From Lagopus muta (lineage: Eukaryota > Chordata > Aves > Galliformes > Phasianidae): a stretch of 64,000 nt of DNA. This document shows positions 57,601 to 62,004 of this stretch, one piece after another (within the stretch, counting starts at the first letter, position 1; the number at the start of each line of letters is the position of its first letter). Location of the stretch: NCBI RefSeq assembly GCF_023343835.1, contig NC_064444.1, positions 14,855,219-14,919,218 on the forward strand, written 5' to 3'. The notes below the pieces were generated by a model. That model did no database searches, was not told the origin of the DNA, and saw only the letters and a program-made list of their open reading frames with translations. The translations under genes were made by a program, and so were the position numbers.

Positions 57601-57976
57601 ATTTTGTTTAATGGGTCTGGCCTTGTTCTCAATTCAGCAAAAAAGCCTTCTTTTTTTCCAGGAAGGATGAAGAATATGCAGTTTGTAACATCTTGCAGCA
57701 GTGCCTCTCTTATAACAAGTAACATGAACAAAGAATGGGTCATTGTATCTTTTACCTTTCAGAATTTAATCCAGATTTGCAATGTTATTTGAACTCAATT
57801 TTCTGAGCGTGAATGTCAGAAACATTTTCAGAAAGAACCTAAAGAAGCCACGGATCAAAGTCTGTAACAGTAATACATAGCAGCTGGTACAAACCTACTA
57901 ATCCTCCAAATCTAGATGGAGCTGAACCCACGTCTCTCACAGTCAAGTCTCCCCTGGTTCCAGCTACAGCAGACAT
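4831..57976 (-). CDS. RPGRIP1L: RPGRIP1L spliced coding region (24 coding exons, whole gene)
   Basis: RPGRIP1L is a scaffold at the ciliary transition zone and basal body; it helps anchor MKS and NPHP module proteins and gate ciliary entry (family knowledge; human mutations cause Joubert and Meckel syndromes). The exons listed below join with matching phase at all 23 junctions and total 3852 nt, giving 1283 residues plus stop. Residues 40-600 form a coiled coil, about 625-760 the first C2 domain, about 823-975 the second C2 domain, 1000-1115 an acidic linker, and about 1116-1283 the RPGR-interacting C2-like domain. Exon-by-exon similarity to remembered human RPGRIP1L is clear, for example EECEDIG-type and [10 protein letters not shown] stretches. 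It is RPGRIP1L rather than the paralogue RPGRIP1 because of sequence similarity and because FTO lies head-to-head. Oddities are an AT donor after coding exon 11 and a four-copy repeat in coding exon 9. Confidence 0.96.
4935..8139 (-). other. RPGRIP1L intron 23
   Basis: AT-rich intron between coding exons 23 and 24. No repeat family or further exon recognised. Confidence 0.85.
8140..8273 (-). CDS. RPGRIP1L: RPGRIP1L coding exon 23 (residues 1205-1249)
   Basis: It encodes [20 protein letters not shown] and then [20 protein letters not shown], nearly identical to human [20 protein letters not shown]. The acceptor is GCTTAG, preceded by a long T-rich tract that includes a 22-T run. The donor is GTGAGTTC. 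The phase fits only this acceptor: the later TTTACAG in the exon would break the join. Confidence 0.96.
8274..10779 (-). other. RPGRIP1L intron 22
   Basis: Intron between coding exons 22 and 23; its 3' end holds the T22 pyrimidine tract. Otherwise nothing recognised. Confidence 0.85.
8294..8315 (-). repeat. 22-T run in the acceptor tract of RPGRIP1L coding exon 23
   Basis: Twenty-two A on the plus strand, so T on the transcribed sense. It begins 21 nt upstream of the exon edge at 8273 and forms part of the polypyrimidine tract. Confidence 0.9.
10780..10864 (-). CDS. RPGRIP1L: RPGRIP1L coding exon 22 (residues 1177-1204)
   Basis: It encodes [19 protein letters not shown] and then QKPDLKTD, aligned with human [21 protein letters not shown]. 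The acceptor is TTTGCTTTGCAG and the donor GTACATAT. It is 85 nt long and leaves AG of a split serine codon. Confidence 0.94.
10865..15683 (-). other. RPGRIP1L intron 21
   Basis: AT-rich intron of 4.8 kb with A-rich and T-rich patches (for example 11405-11440 and 11889-11910). No exon or repeat family recognised. Confidence 0.85.
15684..15867 (-). CDS. RPGRIP1L: RPGRIP1L coding exon 21 (residues 1116-1176, RPGR-interacting domain)
   Basis: It encodes [20 protein letters not shown], then [20 protein letters not shown] and [19 protein letters not shown], aligned with human EQIRIEIIALSLND and [22 protein letters not shown]. This starts the C2-like RPGR-interacting domain. The acceptor is TTTAAACAG and the donor GTAAGTG. 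The intron before it is the longest in the window (7.4 kb). Confidence 0.96.
15868..23318 (-). other. RPGRIP1L intron 20 (longest)
   Basis: 7.4-kb intron. Its 5' end (right side) carries the CR1 fragment at 22916-23272. A small tandem duplication of about 18 nt lies near 17866-17900. The rest is plain AT-rich sequence. Confidence 0.85.
22916..23272 (-). mobile_element. CR1 LINE fragment with ORF2 remnant
   Basis: The plus strand reads as antisense CR1: a TCATAGAATAGAAC-like end, GCCCTCTGGATGCTTTCAAG, then CCAGAACTGCACACAGTATT and AGGTGAGGCCATACCAGTGC. On the minus strand [15 protein letters not shown] matches the conserved CR1 ORF2 C-terminal segment ([13 protein letters not shown]). It is 5'-truncated, lies in intron 20 and ends about 50 nt from the coding exon 20 donor. 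Confidence 0.85.
23319..23416 (-). CDS. RPGRIP1L: RPGRIP1L coding exon 20 (residues 1083-1115)
   Basis: It encodes [20 protein letters not shown] and then [13 protein letters not shown], aligned with human SDSDDCIIPGPISKNIKQ. The acceptor is TATTTTAG and the donor GTCAGT. The C-terminal half leads into the RPGR-interacting domain. A CR1 fragment lies within about 50 nt of the donor. Confidence 0.94.
23417..24557 (-). other. RPGRIP1L intron 19
   Basis: Short intron between coding exons 19 and 20 with the 11-bp inverted repeat at 23674-23697 in a region rich in TTAAGT words. Confidence 0.85.
23674..23697. repeat. Near-perfect 11-bp inverted repeat
   Basis: Arms TTTACTTAACT and AGTTAAGTAAA are separated by two bases, in intron 19 close to coding exon 20. 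It could form a short hairpin; no function is evident. Confidence 0.8.
24558..24720 (-). CDS. RPGRIP1L: RPGRIP1L coding exon 19 (residues 1029-1082, acidic linker)
   Basis: It encodes [20 protein letters not shown], then [16 protein letters not shown] and [15 protein letters not shown], aligned with human KDDVSLLSEGQLAEQ and SEDETEITEDLEPE. The segment is very acidic. The acceptor is a weak TATGTAAG and the donor GTAGAAT. Relative to human, about 30 residues before this exon are not accounted for; they may be absent or lie in an unrecognised small exon. Confidence 0.9.
24721..27134 (-). other. RPGRIP1L intron 18
   Basis: Contains the CR1 fragment at 25635-25952. About 30 residues present in the human linker between the flanking exons have no visible exon here. 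Confidence 0.8.
25635..25952 (-). mobile_element. CR1 LINE 3' fragment
   Basis: The plus strand begins CACAGAATCGTCTGAGTTGG and continues through CACTTCTCTGGACAACCTGT TCCAGCACCTC and TTTTTCCTCTCGTCCCATCG, all familiar antisense CR1 3'-end sequence. It is sense on the minus strand, inside intron 19. The inner boundary is approximate. Confidence 0.85.
27135..27218 (-). CDS. RPGRIP1L: RPGRIP1L coding exon 18 (residues 1001-1028, linker)
   Basis: It encodes [19 protein letters not shown] and then VNASSVQVT, aligned with human RPKPRQRLTPVDKKVSFVD. The acceptor is TATATTATAG. Two in-frame donors overlap: GTAAGTTT (used here) and GTGACA six bases earlier, which would end the exon at 27141 and drop two residues. 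Confidence 0.88.
27219..27723 (-). other. RPGRIP1L intron 17
   Basis: Short intron between coding exons 17 and 18; nothing recognised. Confidence 0.85.
27724..27938 (-). CDS. RPGRIP1L: RPGRIP1L coding exon 17 (residues 929-1000, C2 end and linker)
   Basis: It encodes [20 protein letters not shown] and then [11 protein letters not shown], aligned with human [29 protein letters not shown], closing the second C2 domain. A low-conservation Ser/Thr/Glu-rich tail follows. The acceptor is TTTTTGTTGTCAG and the donor GTAAGTAG after GTGACA. Confidence 0.94.
27939..29293 (-). other. RPGRIP1L intron 16
   Basis: Holds the divergent CR1 fragment (about 28560-29225) in the orientation opposite to the gene; the rest is AT-rich. 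Confidence 0.85.
28560..29225 (+). mobile_element. Old, divergent CR1 LINE fragment
   Basis: In sense orientation it contains AAGGCAAAGTCCTGCATCTG, GAGCAAGTCAATTGGAGGAC TACCAAGAAATTC and a CACTGGAACAAGTGCC-like stretch, in the CR1 ORF2 to 3' UTR order. Many substitutions and an internal A-rich run make it an old copy. It lies in intron 17; edges are approximate. Confidence 0.7.
29294..29657 (-). CDS. RPGRIP1L: RPGRIP1L coding exon 16 (residues 808-928, second C2 domain)
   Basis: It begins [15 protein letters not shown] and then [15 protein letters not shown] from residue 823, [20 protein letters not shown], and [20 protein letters not shown]. These align with human LNELHITIRCCNHLQ and [20 protein letters not shown]. 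This is the core of the second C2 domain, which in the family binds partners such as NPHP4. The acceptor is ATAAAACAG and the donor GTAAGAAT; 364 nt. Confidence 0.96.
29658..31706 (-). other. RPGRIP1L intron 15
   Basis: AT-rich, no exon or repeat family recognised. A near-duplicate TTAAAAATACCTT pair lies near 31020-31050. Confidence 0.85.
31707..31858 (-). CDS. RPGRIP1L: RPGRIP1L coding exon 15 (residues 757-807)
   Basis: It encodes [20 protein letters not shown], then [19 protein letters not shown] and a variable tail ending PFQ, aligned with human [23 protein letters not shown]. It finishes the first C2 domain and leads into the linker between the two C2 domains. The acceptor is TTTCCTTAG and the donor GTATGC. 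Confidence 0.95.
31859..32936 (-). other. RPGRIP1L intron 14
   Basis: AT-rich intron within the first C2 domain coding region; nothing recognised. Confidence 0.85.
32937..33389 (-). CDS. RPGRIP1L: RPGRIP1L coding exon 14 (residues 606-756, first C2 domain)
   Basis: This is the largest coding exon (453 nt). It encodes [20 protein letters not shown], then [20 protein letters not shown] from about residue 637, and further on [20 protein letters not shown] and [18 protein letters not shown]. These align with human [20 protein letters not shown] and FCTYAFYDFELQTTPVV. The fold is the N-terminal C2 domain of the RPGRIP1 family, which lacks a full calcium-binding aspartate set (family knowledge). 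The acceptor is TTTATTGCAG and the donor GTAATT. Confidence 0.96.
33390..34297 (-). other. RPGRIP1L intron 13
   Basis: Nothing beyond AT-rich intron sequence seen. Confidence 0.85.
34298..34415 (-). CDS. RPGRIP1L: RPGRIP1L coding exon 13 (residues 567-605, end of coiled coil)
   Basis: It encodes [20 protein letters not shown] and then [19 protein letters not shown], matching human [23 protein letters not shown]. The acceptor is a T-rich run ending TTTCAG and the donor GTATTTTT. It ends the long coiled coil ahead of the first C2 domain. Confidence 0.95.
34416..35082 (-). other. RPGRIP1L intron 12
   Basis: Nothing recognised. Confidence 0.85.
35083..35262 (-). CDS. RPGRIP1L: RPGRIP1L coding exon 12 (residues 507-566, coiled coil)
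   Basis: It encodes [19 protein letters not shown], then [20 protein letters not shown] and [18 protein letters not shown], aligned with human [20 protein letters not shown]. The exon is 180 nt, phase 0 to phase 0. The acceptor is TTGCTCTAG and the donor GTATTAAA. Confidence 0.95.
35263..36323 (-). other. RPGRIP1L intron 11 (AT donor)
   Basis: It would begin with ATAACT at 36323 and end with CTCTAG at 35263, so it is AT-AG rather than GT-AG if coding exon 11 is used. The U12-type ATATCCTT donor is not present. Confidence 0.7.
36324..36380 (-). CDS. RPGRIP1L: RPGRIP1L coding exon 11 with AT donor (residues 488-506)
   Basis: The acceptor CTTTCAG is followed by 57 nt that translate to [19 protein letters not shown], aligned with human ENDINADELSEALLLIK, so this is the orthologous exon. 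The base pair after the terminal AAAG is AT (ATAACT) where GT is expected. The site looks like GTAACT with its first base changed. The exon is phase 0 at both ends, so it could be skipped without a frameshift. Whether it is spliced through an AT donor or skipped cannot be decided from sequence. Confidence 0.75.
36583..36689 (-). CDS. RPGRIP1L: RPGRIP1L coding exon 10 (residues 452-487, coiled coil)
   Basis: It encodes [20 protein letters not shown] and then [16 protein letters not shown], close to human [20 protein letters not shown]. The acceptor is CCATGTTCAG and the donor GTAAAATC. The exon ends on a complete codon (phase 0), so skipping the following exon would keep the frame. Confidence 0.94.
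37937..37956 (+). repeat. A20 homopolymer
   Basis: About twenty A in intron 9; a similar run of about 17 A lies at 36902-36918. Confidence 0.85.
38476..38495. repeat. (TA)10 microsatellite
   Basis: Ten uninterrupted TA units in intron 9. Confidence 0.9.
39329..39594 (-). CDS. RPGRIP1L: RPGRIP1L coding exon 9 with four-copy repeat (residues 363-451)
   Basis: It starts [19 protein letters not shown], matching human HEEQWKLKEQQLK, then carries four consecutive copies of the 14-residue unit [14 protein letters not shown] (residues 387-442; the two middle copies have N instead of D). It ends ILDKLKVER before the donor GTACATTT. Human has a single equivalent unit (LETALKSDLTDKTE, from memory), so this exon is about 126 nt longer. 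The frame stays open throughout and 14 residues equals two heptads, so coiled-coil register can be kept. Confidence 0.95.
39364..39528 (-). repeat. 42-nt tandem repeat, four copies, inside RPGRIP1L coding exon 9
   Basis: Copies begin at 39364, 39406, 39448 and 39490 on the plus strand. They are nearly identical; the main visible difference is GAT versus AAT for one codon. Each copy encodes 14 residues and keeps the frame. Confidence 0.95.
39595..42153 (-). other. RPGRIP1L intron 8
   Basis: AT-rich; short ATCTATC-type repeats near 40590-40620. No exon or repeat family recognised. Confidence 0.85.
42154..42227 (-). CDS. RPGRIP1L: RPGRIP1L coding exon 8 (residues 339-362, coiled coil)
   Basis: It encodes [20 protein letters not shown] followed by KLSN, aligned with human [22 protein letters not shown]. 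The acceptor is ATTTTAG and the donor GTAAATC. It is only 74 nt long; the split AG|T serine codon joins it to coding exon 9. Confidence 0.95.
42228..42903 (-). other. RPGRIP1L intron between coding exons 7 and 8
   Basis: Nothing recognised. Confidence 0.85.
42904..43050 (-). CDS. RPGRIP1L: RPGRIP1L coding exon 7 (residues 290-338, coiled coil)
   Basis: It encodes [19 protein letters not shown] and then [20 protein letters not shown], matching human [20 protein letters not shown] in layout. The exon is 147 nt, phase 0 to phase 0. The acceptor is TTTTTTTTTCGTAG and the donor GTGAGATT. Confidence 0.95.
44234..44271 (+). repeat. T-rich simple repeat
   Basis: T runs interrupted by single A bases (TTTTTA-type), in intron 7. 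Confidence 0.85.
45098..45232 (+). mobile_element. CR1 LINE 3' end
   Basis: It reads GGTTGGACTTGATGATTTTG then AGGGTCTTTTACATCC and ends ATTCTGATTCTATGAT, the typical CR1 3' terminus with its ATTCTATGA-type tail. Intron 7. Confidence 0.8.
45715..45820 (-). CDS. RPGRIP1L: RPGRIP1L coding exon 6 (residues 254-289, coiled coil)
   Basis: It encodes [20 protein letters not shown] and then [13 protein letters not shown]. The segment [11 protein letters not shown] is identical to remembered human sequence. The acceptor is TTTGAAG and the donor GTAATTAC. It is separated from the previous exon by a 5-kb intron that contains a CR1 fragment. Confidence 0.95.
46696..46717 (+). repeat. T22 homopolymer
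   Basis: A run of 22 T in intron 6. Confidence 0.85.
49232..49332 (-). mobile_element. CR1 LINE 3' fragment (about 100 nt)
   Basis: The plus strand reads CACACAATCATACAGAATTG TAGGGATTGGAAGAGACCTC and TAAAGCAGGTTCCCTACAG, the antisense end of a CR1 subfamily. Intron 6. Confidence 0.8.
50803..50946 (-). CDS. RPGRIP1L: RPGRIP1L coding exon 5 (residues 206-253, coiled coil)
   Basis: It encodes [20 protein letters not shown], then [20 protein letters not shown], close to human [21 protein letters not shown]. The acceptor is TTCTGGCAG and the donor GTACTGTG. The composition is strongly coiled coil (Glu, Lys and Leu rich). Confidence 0.95.
50947..51697 (-). other. RPGRIP1L intron between coding exons 4 and 5
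   Basis: Nothing recognised. Confidence 0.85.
51698..51797 (-). CDS. RPGRIP1L: RPGRIP1L coding exon 4 (residues 173-205)
   Basis: It encodes [19 protein letters not shown] and then [13 protein letters not shown], aligned with human GNSLLEEARGEIRNLENV. The acceptor is TTATTAG and the donor GTATGTT. The proline-rich first half is a break between coiled-coil segments. Phase 1 in, phase 2 out. Confidence 0.92.
51798..53232 (-). other. RPGRIP1L intron between coding exons 3 and 4
   Basis: AT-rich, A17-type run near 52284-52300; nothing else recognised. Confidence 0.85.
53233..53528 (-). CDS. RPGRIP1L: RPGRIP1L coding exon 3 (residues 74-172, coiled coil)
   Basis: It starts in [20 protein letters not shown], matching human KRMATKLIRLVNDKKR, and continues through [19 protein letters not shown] and [19 protein letters not shown]. 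The acceptor is TTTCCCCAG and the donor GTAAAATT. The exon is 296 nt and leaves one base of a glycine codon. Charged heptad-like sequence supports a coiled coil. Confidence 0.95.
54663..54701 (+). repeat. T31 then C8 homopolymer run
   Basis: A run of 31 T followed by 8 C, preceded by TTTGG-rich sequence. It lies in intron 3 and is prone to length variation and sequencing error. Confidence 0.9.
55767..55786 (+). repeat. T20 homopolymer
   Basis: Twenty T in intron 3; a T19 run lies at 56485-56503. Confidence 0.85.
56984..57122 (-). CDS. RPGRIP1L: RPGRIP1L coding exon 2 (residues 28-73, start of coiled coil)
   Basis: It encodes [20 protein letters not shown] and then [19 protein letters not shown], nearly identical to the human segment [22 protein letters not shown]. 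The acceptor is TTGAATTTTCAG and the donor GTATGAGC. The entry codon is split G|CA and the exit codon AG|A. This is the beginning of the long N-terminal coiled coil. Confidence 0.95.
57123..57894 (-). other. RPGRIP1L intron between coding exons 1 and 2
   Basis: Nothing recognised. Confidence 0.85.
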
Positions 57977-57983
57977 GCCTTAT
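57895..57983 (-). CDS. RPGRIP1L: RPGRIP1L coding exon 1 (start codon; residues 1-27)
   Basis: The acceptor is TTCACAG before 57983, followed by TAA GGC ATG, so an in-frame stop sits two codons before the ATG at 57974-57976. This makes that ATG the first possible start in the frame. The peptide begins [17 protein letters not shown], resembling the GDLPVKDTG segment near the human N terminus. It ends one base into a codon at the donor GTTTGT (57889-57894), a weak but usable site. The exon joins to [10 protein letters not shown] in the next one. Confidence 0.88.
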
Positions 57984-60479
57984 CTGTGAACAACAAAATT
58001 CAAATAAAATTCTTTTCCATCCATAACTTAAGCTGTGAGGCTACAATTACTTTATCTAGAAGTAATGACAATGTTCTCTTAGTCTTCTTTCAATCATTGT
58101 CATCGTAGAAATTACTTTCTAAGACAGAGATTCTCCTATGAACAATTCTCATAAATCTGAACACATTTCTTTCTCCAGGCAACAGAAAACTTAGCTACAC
58201 GACAAAGTGAGATTAGGGAAGTATTAATGTGAGAAAGCCCTATGTTAGTTTCAGAGTAACGTATGAAGATAGACGTTAACAACTACTGCTGCTTCTTTTC
58301 CAGTACATGCAACTAGATGATGGCCATAAAGTCAATTCAGGCAGAAACTGCATTAAAAAGGAAGAAAAAAAATACACTGCTCTTTGTACAATCTTCCCTC
58401 CCCCCCCTGCTGTTACACACCAATATAAACAGCCAATATAAATCCATATTAAATTTAAAAAGCACTGGGAAACTAACAATGATGCTAGGAAAGATCAGCA
58501 TCAGAAGACCTAAGTGACACAGTACAATCCACAGACATTCCAGGGAGTGTCTGCTAACCAAAACTGATGCTAGAGATACACTTCTCTTCAGCCAGTAAAG
58601 TCTTCTATCACAAACAACTCTCTTCGTGACTTGTCCAGAAGGAAAAAAAAAAGGATTAACCTAAATGCAGTTTCCAACAAAACTATAAAGCACAAGTTAC
58701 ATTGACCAAAGTAATTAAAGACTTCAAATACTACCAGTGCAAATAAATAACATTATCTAATATCACGTAAGCATTCCTAATAAACTCCTACGTTATTTCA
58801 GCCTGACAAGAAGCCATACTGTCCTGTTCCTCACAAAAATTCAACTCCTTACACCACAGTAAGTTTTTTTTAACTCAACTCTGCTTCCAATCTTCTGATT
58901 ATTTTGTTAAAATTTTCAACAAAGGATTATTTCCAGCTTTCACTACTTACAACATACTGATCACATTTTTCTTATGTTTGGAGCAAATGTTCCCTTCTCA
59001 TAGTGGTATAAAAGCCCAAAGTGATTTGTGATTGCAAATGAGCCAAATTTTATTTGCAGTTTCATTGCTGCTGGGCACAGAAATAACACTTCATGATACT
59101 GAGGCCCACATCACGCTGACATTTTAACCAACAGAACAATTCTAATGACATGAACTGTCAAGTAGCTCCAAAATAATCTTAGCTCCCACCAAACTTCTTT
59201 GTTATGTGTCAACTCAGTGCTATACGCAGTCATCGACTTTTCTCAATCTAGCTTTCCTACTGAGGACATTATTAGGTGTCACTGCCAACATTATTACAGA
59301 AACCTTCGACGTCAGATGATCAGTCCAAATTTGCCTCATGATGGCACCAAGGAGAGGATGCAGTCCTCACACCTCTCTCCACAATGCGATTGCCTTGGTC
59401 ACAGTAACTGGTTTTATTTTTTTTTCATTTTTTTGTGGTTTCACGGAGGTCAAGAACTCAAACACTTTACAACCACCACTCCACAATGTTTGTGGTCTAT
59501 TAAATCAAGCTTCAAAAACTTCAGCACAGTAACAGCCAAGGGGGAAAATCTACCTGCTATTTTCAGTATGAATGAAATCCACTCACTGACAACAAAGAAA
59601 CCAAATGAGCAAACAATACCAACAACTAACCAACAACCAAACACACATTTGTTTGTTGCATAAGTAGACAAAACTGTGTCAGCAGCAATCCATTACCAGA
59701 TGCAACAAAAACACAGAAATAGTCAAATTGTAAACAAAGATAACAGGGCTGTGCATGAAAGCCAGTTTTATTAGCAAGACAACGTGACTAGCAAACAAAT
59801 GGCAAAATAGAGCTGTTATAAATCTAAATTCCAGTAAACTCAGGTAATATTCTCGATATTCTCATGAACAGTTAGTTCTTCCATTATGAAGAGACAGAAA
59901 CAAAACATTCAGCTTTCTCCTGTGTCCAAACGCAAGTGAAAAATTTCAACCTTTTTAATAAAAGTATATTTTAGATACACATAGTTTAAACTTGTAACCT
60001 GGTTTTAGGCAAAATAGAACTACAGACATAGCATCTGACATTAAAATTCATTCTGTTAGTAACATAAAATAACTGGTGTCTCTATGTTTATTTTCTTCTT
60101 TGGGGAATACATTGAACAGCAAATCTGCCCTACAGTTACTTTGTTAATATTAACACAATCTCAGCCACAAACACTGAAACAAGTTATCTTCCTTGCAGCC
60201 TTATTTCCAGCATCATGTCTAAAAGCTTGTGAGATTTTTCCACAGAATTCCAAATGACCTCTTCGGAAAGCACTTCCTAAGTGATTAAACCTGATGGAAG
60301 CATACAGCAATATGACAAGCAACTGTATTGAAGAGCTCAGTGTTTCTTAAAGCATAACAAAGCAAGACAGATTATAAAAATACCATCTGCAACTGGATGG
60401 AGCCGTGTGCCATCCTCAACCTCAGCAACTTAACATTGCTCATTTCCAAGAGATATTTCCCTATTCAGCCCTCCTGTTT

Positions 60480-60508
<29 letters not shown>
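60480..60508 (+). repeat. C19 then A10 homopolymer run
   Basis: Nineteen C followed by ten A in RPGRIP1L intron 1. A G-tract on the transcribed minus strand. Confidence 0.9.
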
Positions 60509-60512
<4 letters not shown>

Positions 60513-61213
60513 CATGAAATTAACTTCACGCATAAAGAGAGGAATTTGCTCCGTGTGTCTGGAATTAAACTATGAGAATCTAAAGTAAAGAGGTTAAAGG
60601 GCATAAGCAAGAATAAAAAGGGGATTAAAGTTACAGAAACACCAACTTACAAACTACAGCAGCTACTAGCCATTACTATCTGAAAAATTACTGCAAAACA
60701 ACACAAGCAAATTTGCAGTGGTACGGAAGAGCAGATAGCATTAAACATGAGTGCTTGAAGTAGCAAAGCTCATGCTATAGGCCCACGTTCTCACACAACT
60801 CACAAAGCACACTGTTCCTCTACTATCGTTCCAATGGGGCAAGAGTGAAGGGGGGAATGTGGAAACTTCCAGAAGTTCTCAGCTAGGGGTGCAATAAGGG
60901 GCACTTTCAAGTGATATCTTTAAGACATAAACTTAATTCTTTCAACAAACGTAGACCTTTGCATGCCTTGGCCACAGTTGGGATGATGCTTTCCTCACAA
61001 TACCACCACTGTGCCTCTGCTAAAAGGAAAAAAGGGGAGCCCAGTCCATCACAGTGTGCTCCCAGCCTACCTGTATCCTCAGCACACTCCTAAAAGATAA
61101 ACGACTACACTTTATTAGCCTTCTCAACTAAAACAGCCGCACTTTCTGCTTGTTCAGAGCACACGCTATCAGCTTTTGGGCGTCGTTACAGTGGGCTATT
61201 CTGAGGACAGAAG

Positions 61214-61227
61214 GTTGCCATGGCTGC
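61214..61227 (+). promoter_or_regulatory. RFX X-box-like element
   Basis: GTTGCCATGGCTGC differs at two positions from the palindromic X-box GTTGCCATGGCAAC. RFX factors bind X-boxes in promoters of ciliary genes, and RPGRIP1L is one. It lies about 460 nt inside RPGRIP1L intron 1 from the first exon, so its role is inferred. Confidence 0.5.
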
Positions 61228-61683
61228 TAAGCGGCGGAACGCCCCGCCCTGATGCAGCTGAGGGGAAGGGAGCTCACCGCCCTGCCAGTCCTACAGAAAC
61301 ACCAACACCAAAGCCCGCCTCTCACCTTCCTCGCACCGTACAGGCGCTCCTCGGGCTTTTCAGCCCTGCCTCCGATGTATCTCGAGGGGCGGAGGGACGC
61401 GGTCTTATTCCCTCACGAAGGCACAGAGCGCTCTGCGCTTGTTTTTACCCTTAGGCACAGAAATAAACCCCTCTTCAAGTCCTACAGTGTTGGCTTTACT
61501 GGTTACACGTGTGCCAGACACCACAGCTGAGAAGAGCCTCGGCTACTTCAACAGCAAAGCACAGCGCGATGTCAGCGTCTCCTCGAGGGCGGCAGGCGCA
61601 GCCCCGCTCCTCAGTTTTCTGCGCAGGCGGCACAGCGTCTCCTCAGCGCCGCTGTTCTCGAGAGCAGCCTGCTCCGTACTCAC

Positions 61684-61790
61684 AGCTCCCGCCAAACCGC
61701 GCCGCGTCCTAGCGCTCCGCTAGCAACTACGGTTCCTAACCGCTCTTTTTCAGTTCCGGAGAGTGAGGCAGCGCACTGCCTGATGGGAAT
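61684..61790 (-). other. RPGRIP1L: RPGRIP1L non-coding exon 1 (5' UTR)
   Basis: The minus strand reads GGGAGCT then the donor GTGAGTAC at 61676-61683, so the exon's 3' end is 61684. The stretch contains no ATG on the minus strand. It lies in the CpG island just upstream of the first coding exon and next to FTO, as expected for this gene pair. The transcription start is inferred and could be anywhere from about 61740 to 61800; the outer coordinate is approximate. Confidence 0.6.
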
Positions 61791-61796
61791 TGTAGT
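61771..61796 (-). promoter_or_regulatory. ZNF143/STAF-type motif 1
   Basis: The minus strand reads ACTACAATTCCCATCAGGC followed by AGTGCGC, very close to the long ZNF143/THAP11 consensus that begins ACTACAATTCCCA. Such sites sit near start sites of many bidirectional promoters. Confidence 0.75.
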
Positions 61797-61862
61797 TCTG
61801 GGTGGGGCCGAACGGCGCGGCGTCATTAGGGTCAGCGGTAAAGCGGCGTTTCCTGCGTCCGT

Positions 61863-61889
61863 GCCGCGATGTGTGCCGGGAGTTGTAGT
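61863..61889 (-). promoter_or_regulatory. ZNF143/STAF-type motif 2
   Basis: The minus strand reads ACTACAACTCCCGGCACAC followed by ATCGCGGC, a second copy of the ACTACA..TCCC motif. It has the same orientation as motif 1, about 93 nt away and nearer to FTO. Confidence 0.65.
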
Positions 61890-61965
61890 GCTCTGAAAGG
61901 CGGGAGGTGGCGGAGCAGTGCGTGGGCGGGTTGTGCGCGTGACTGCTGCGCGCGGAGGCGGCAGC

Positions 61966-62004
61966 ATGAAGAGAAGAGCTGGGGAGCGGGAGAAGGAATT
62001 GAAG
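61966..62004 (+). CDS. FTO: FTO exon 1 coding part (residues 1-13, partial gene)
   Basis: ATG at 61966 opens MKRRAGEREKELK, ending on a complete codon at the donor GTACCT (62005). Human FTO begins MKRTPTAEEREREAKK and has a comparably short first coding exon, so the match in first residues, charge and length supports FTO. FTO is a nuclear Fe(II)/2-oxoglutarate dioxygenase that removes N6-methyl (and N6,2'-O-dimethyl) groups from adenosine in RNA; the catalytic domain lies in later exons outside this window. Head-to-head placement with RPGRIP1L, 282 nt from its exon 1 donor edge, is the known vertebrate arrangement. Identification rests on the start of the protein plus synteny. Confidence 0.85.

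Larger units (their letters stand above)
57984..61683 (-). other. RPGRIP1L intron 1 (between non-coding exon 1 and the start-codon exon)
   Basis: Contains the C19-A10 run and, at its right end, half of the CpG island with the X-box-like element. A 154-codon plus-strand frame at 59199-59663 has no recognisable protein and is not called. Confidence 0.8.
61684..61965. promoter_or_regulatory. Bidirectional promoter core between RPGRIP1L exon 1 and FTO start
   Basis: It spans the gap between the minus-strand first-exon donor edge and the FTO ATG. There is no TATA box. It contains two ZNF143/STAF-type motifs, an ETS-type CCGGAA (minus strand, 61754-61759), and GC-rich runs including TGCGCGTG. Start sites are unknown; that both genes share this element is inferred from geometry and known synteny. 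Confidence 0.75.

Noticed and set aside
59199-59663. 154-codon plus-strand open frame in RPGRIP1L intron 1
   Set aside because: No recognisable protein family, low-complexity Asn/Thr-rich tail, no conserved motif; consistent with chance in AT-rich intron.
61176-61723. Several overlapping plus-strand frames in the CpG island
   Set aside because: Overlapping frames with biased composition and no conserved peptides; antisense to RPGRIP1L intron 1 and exon 1.
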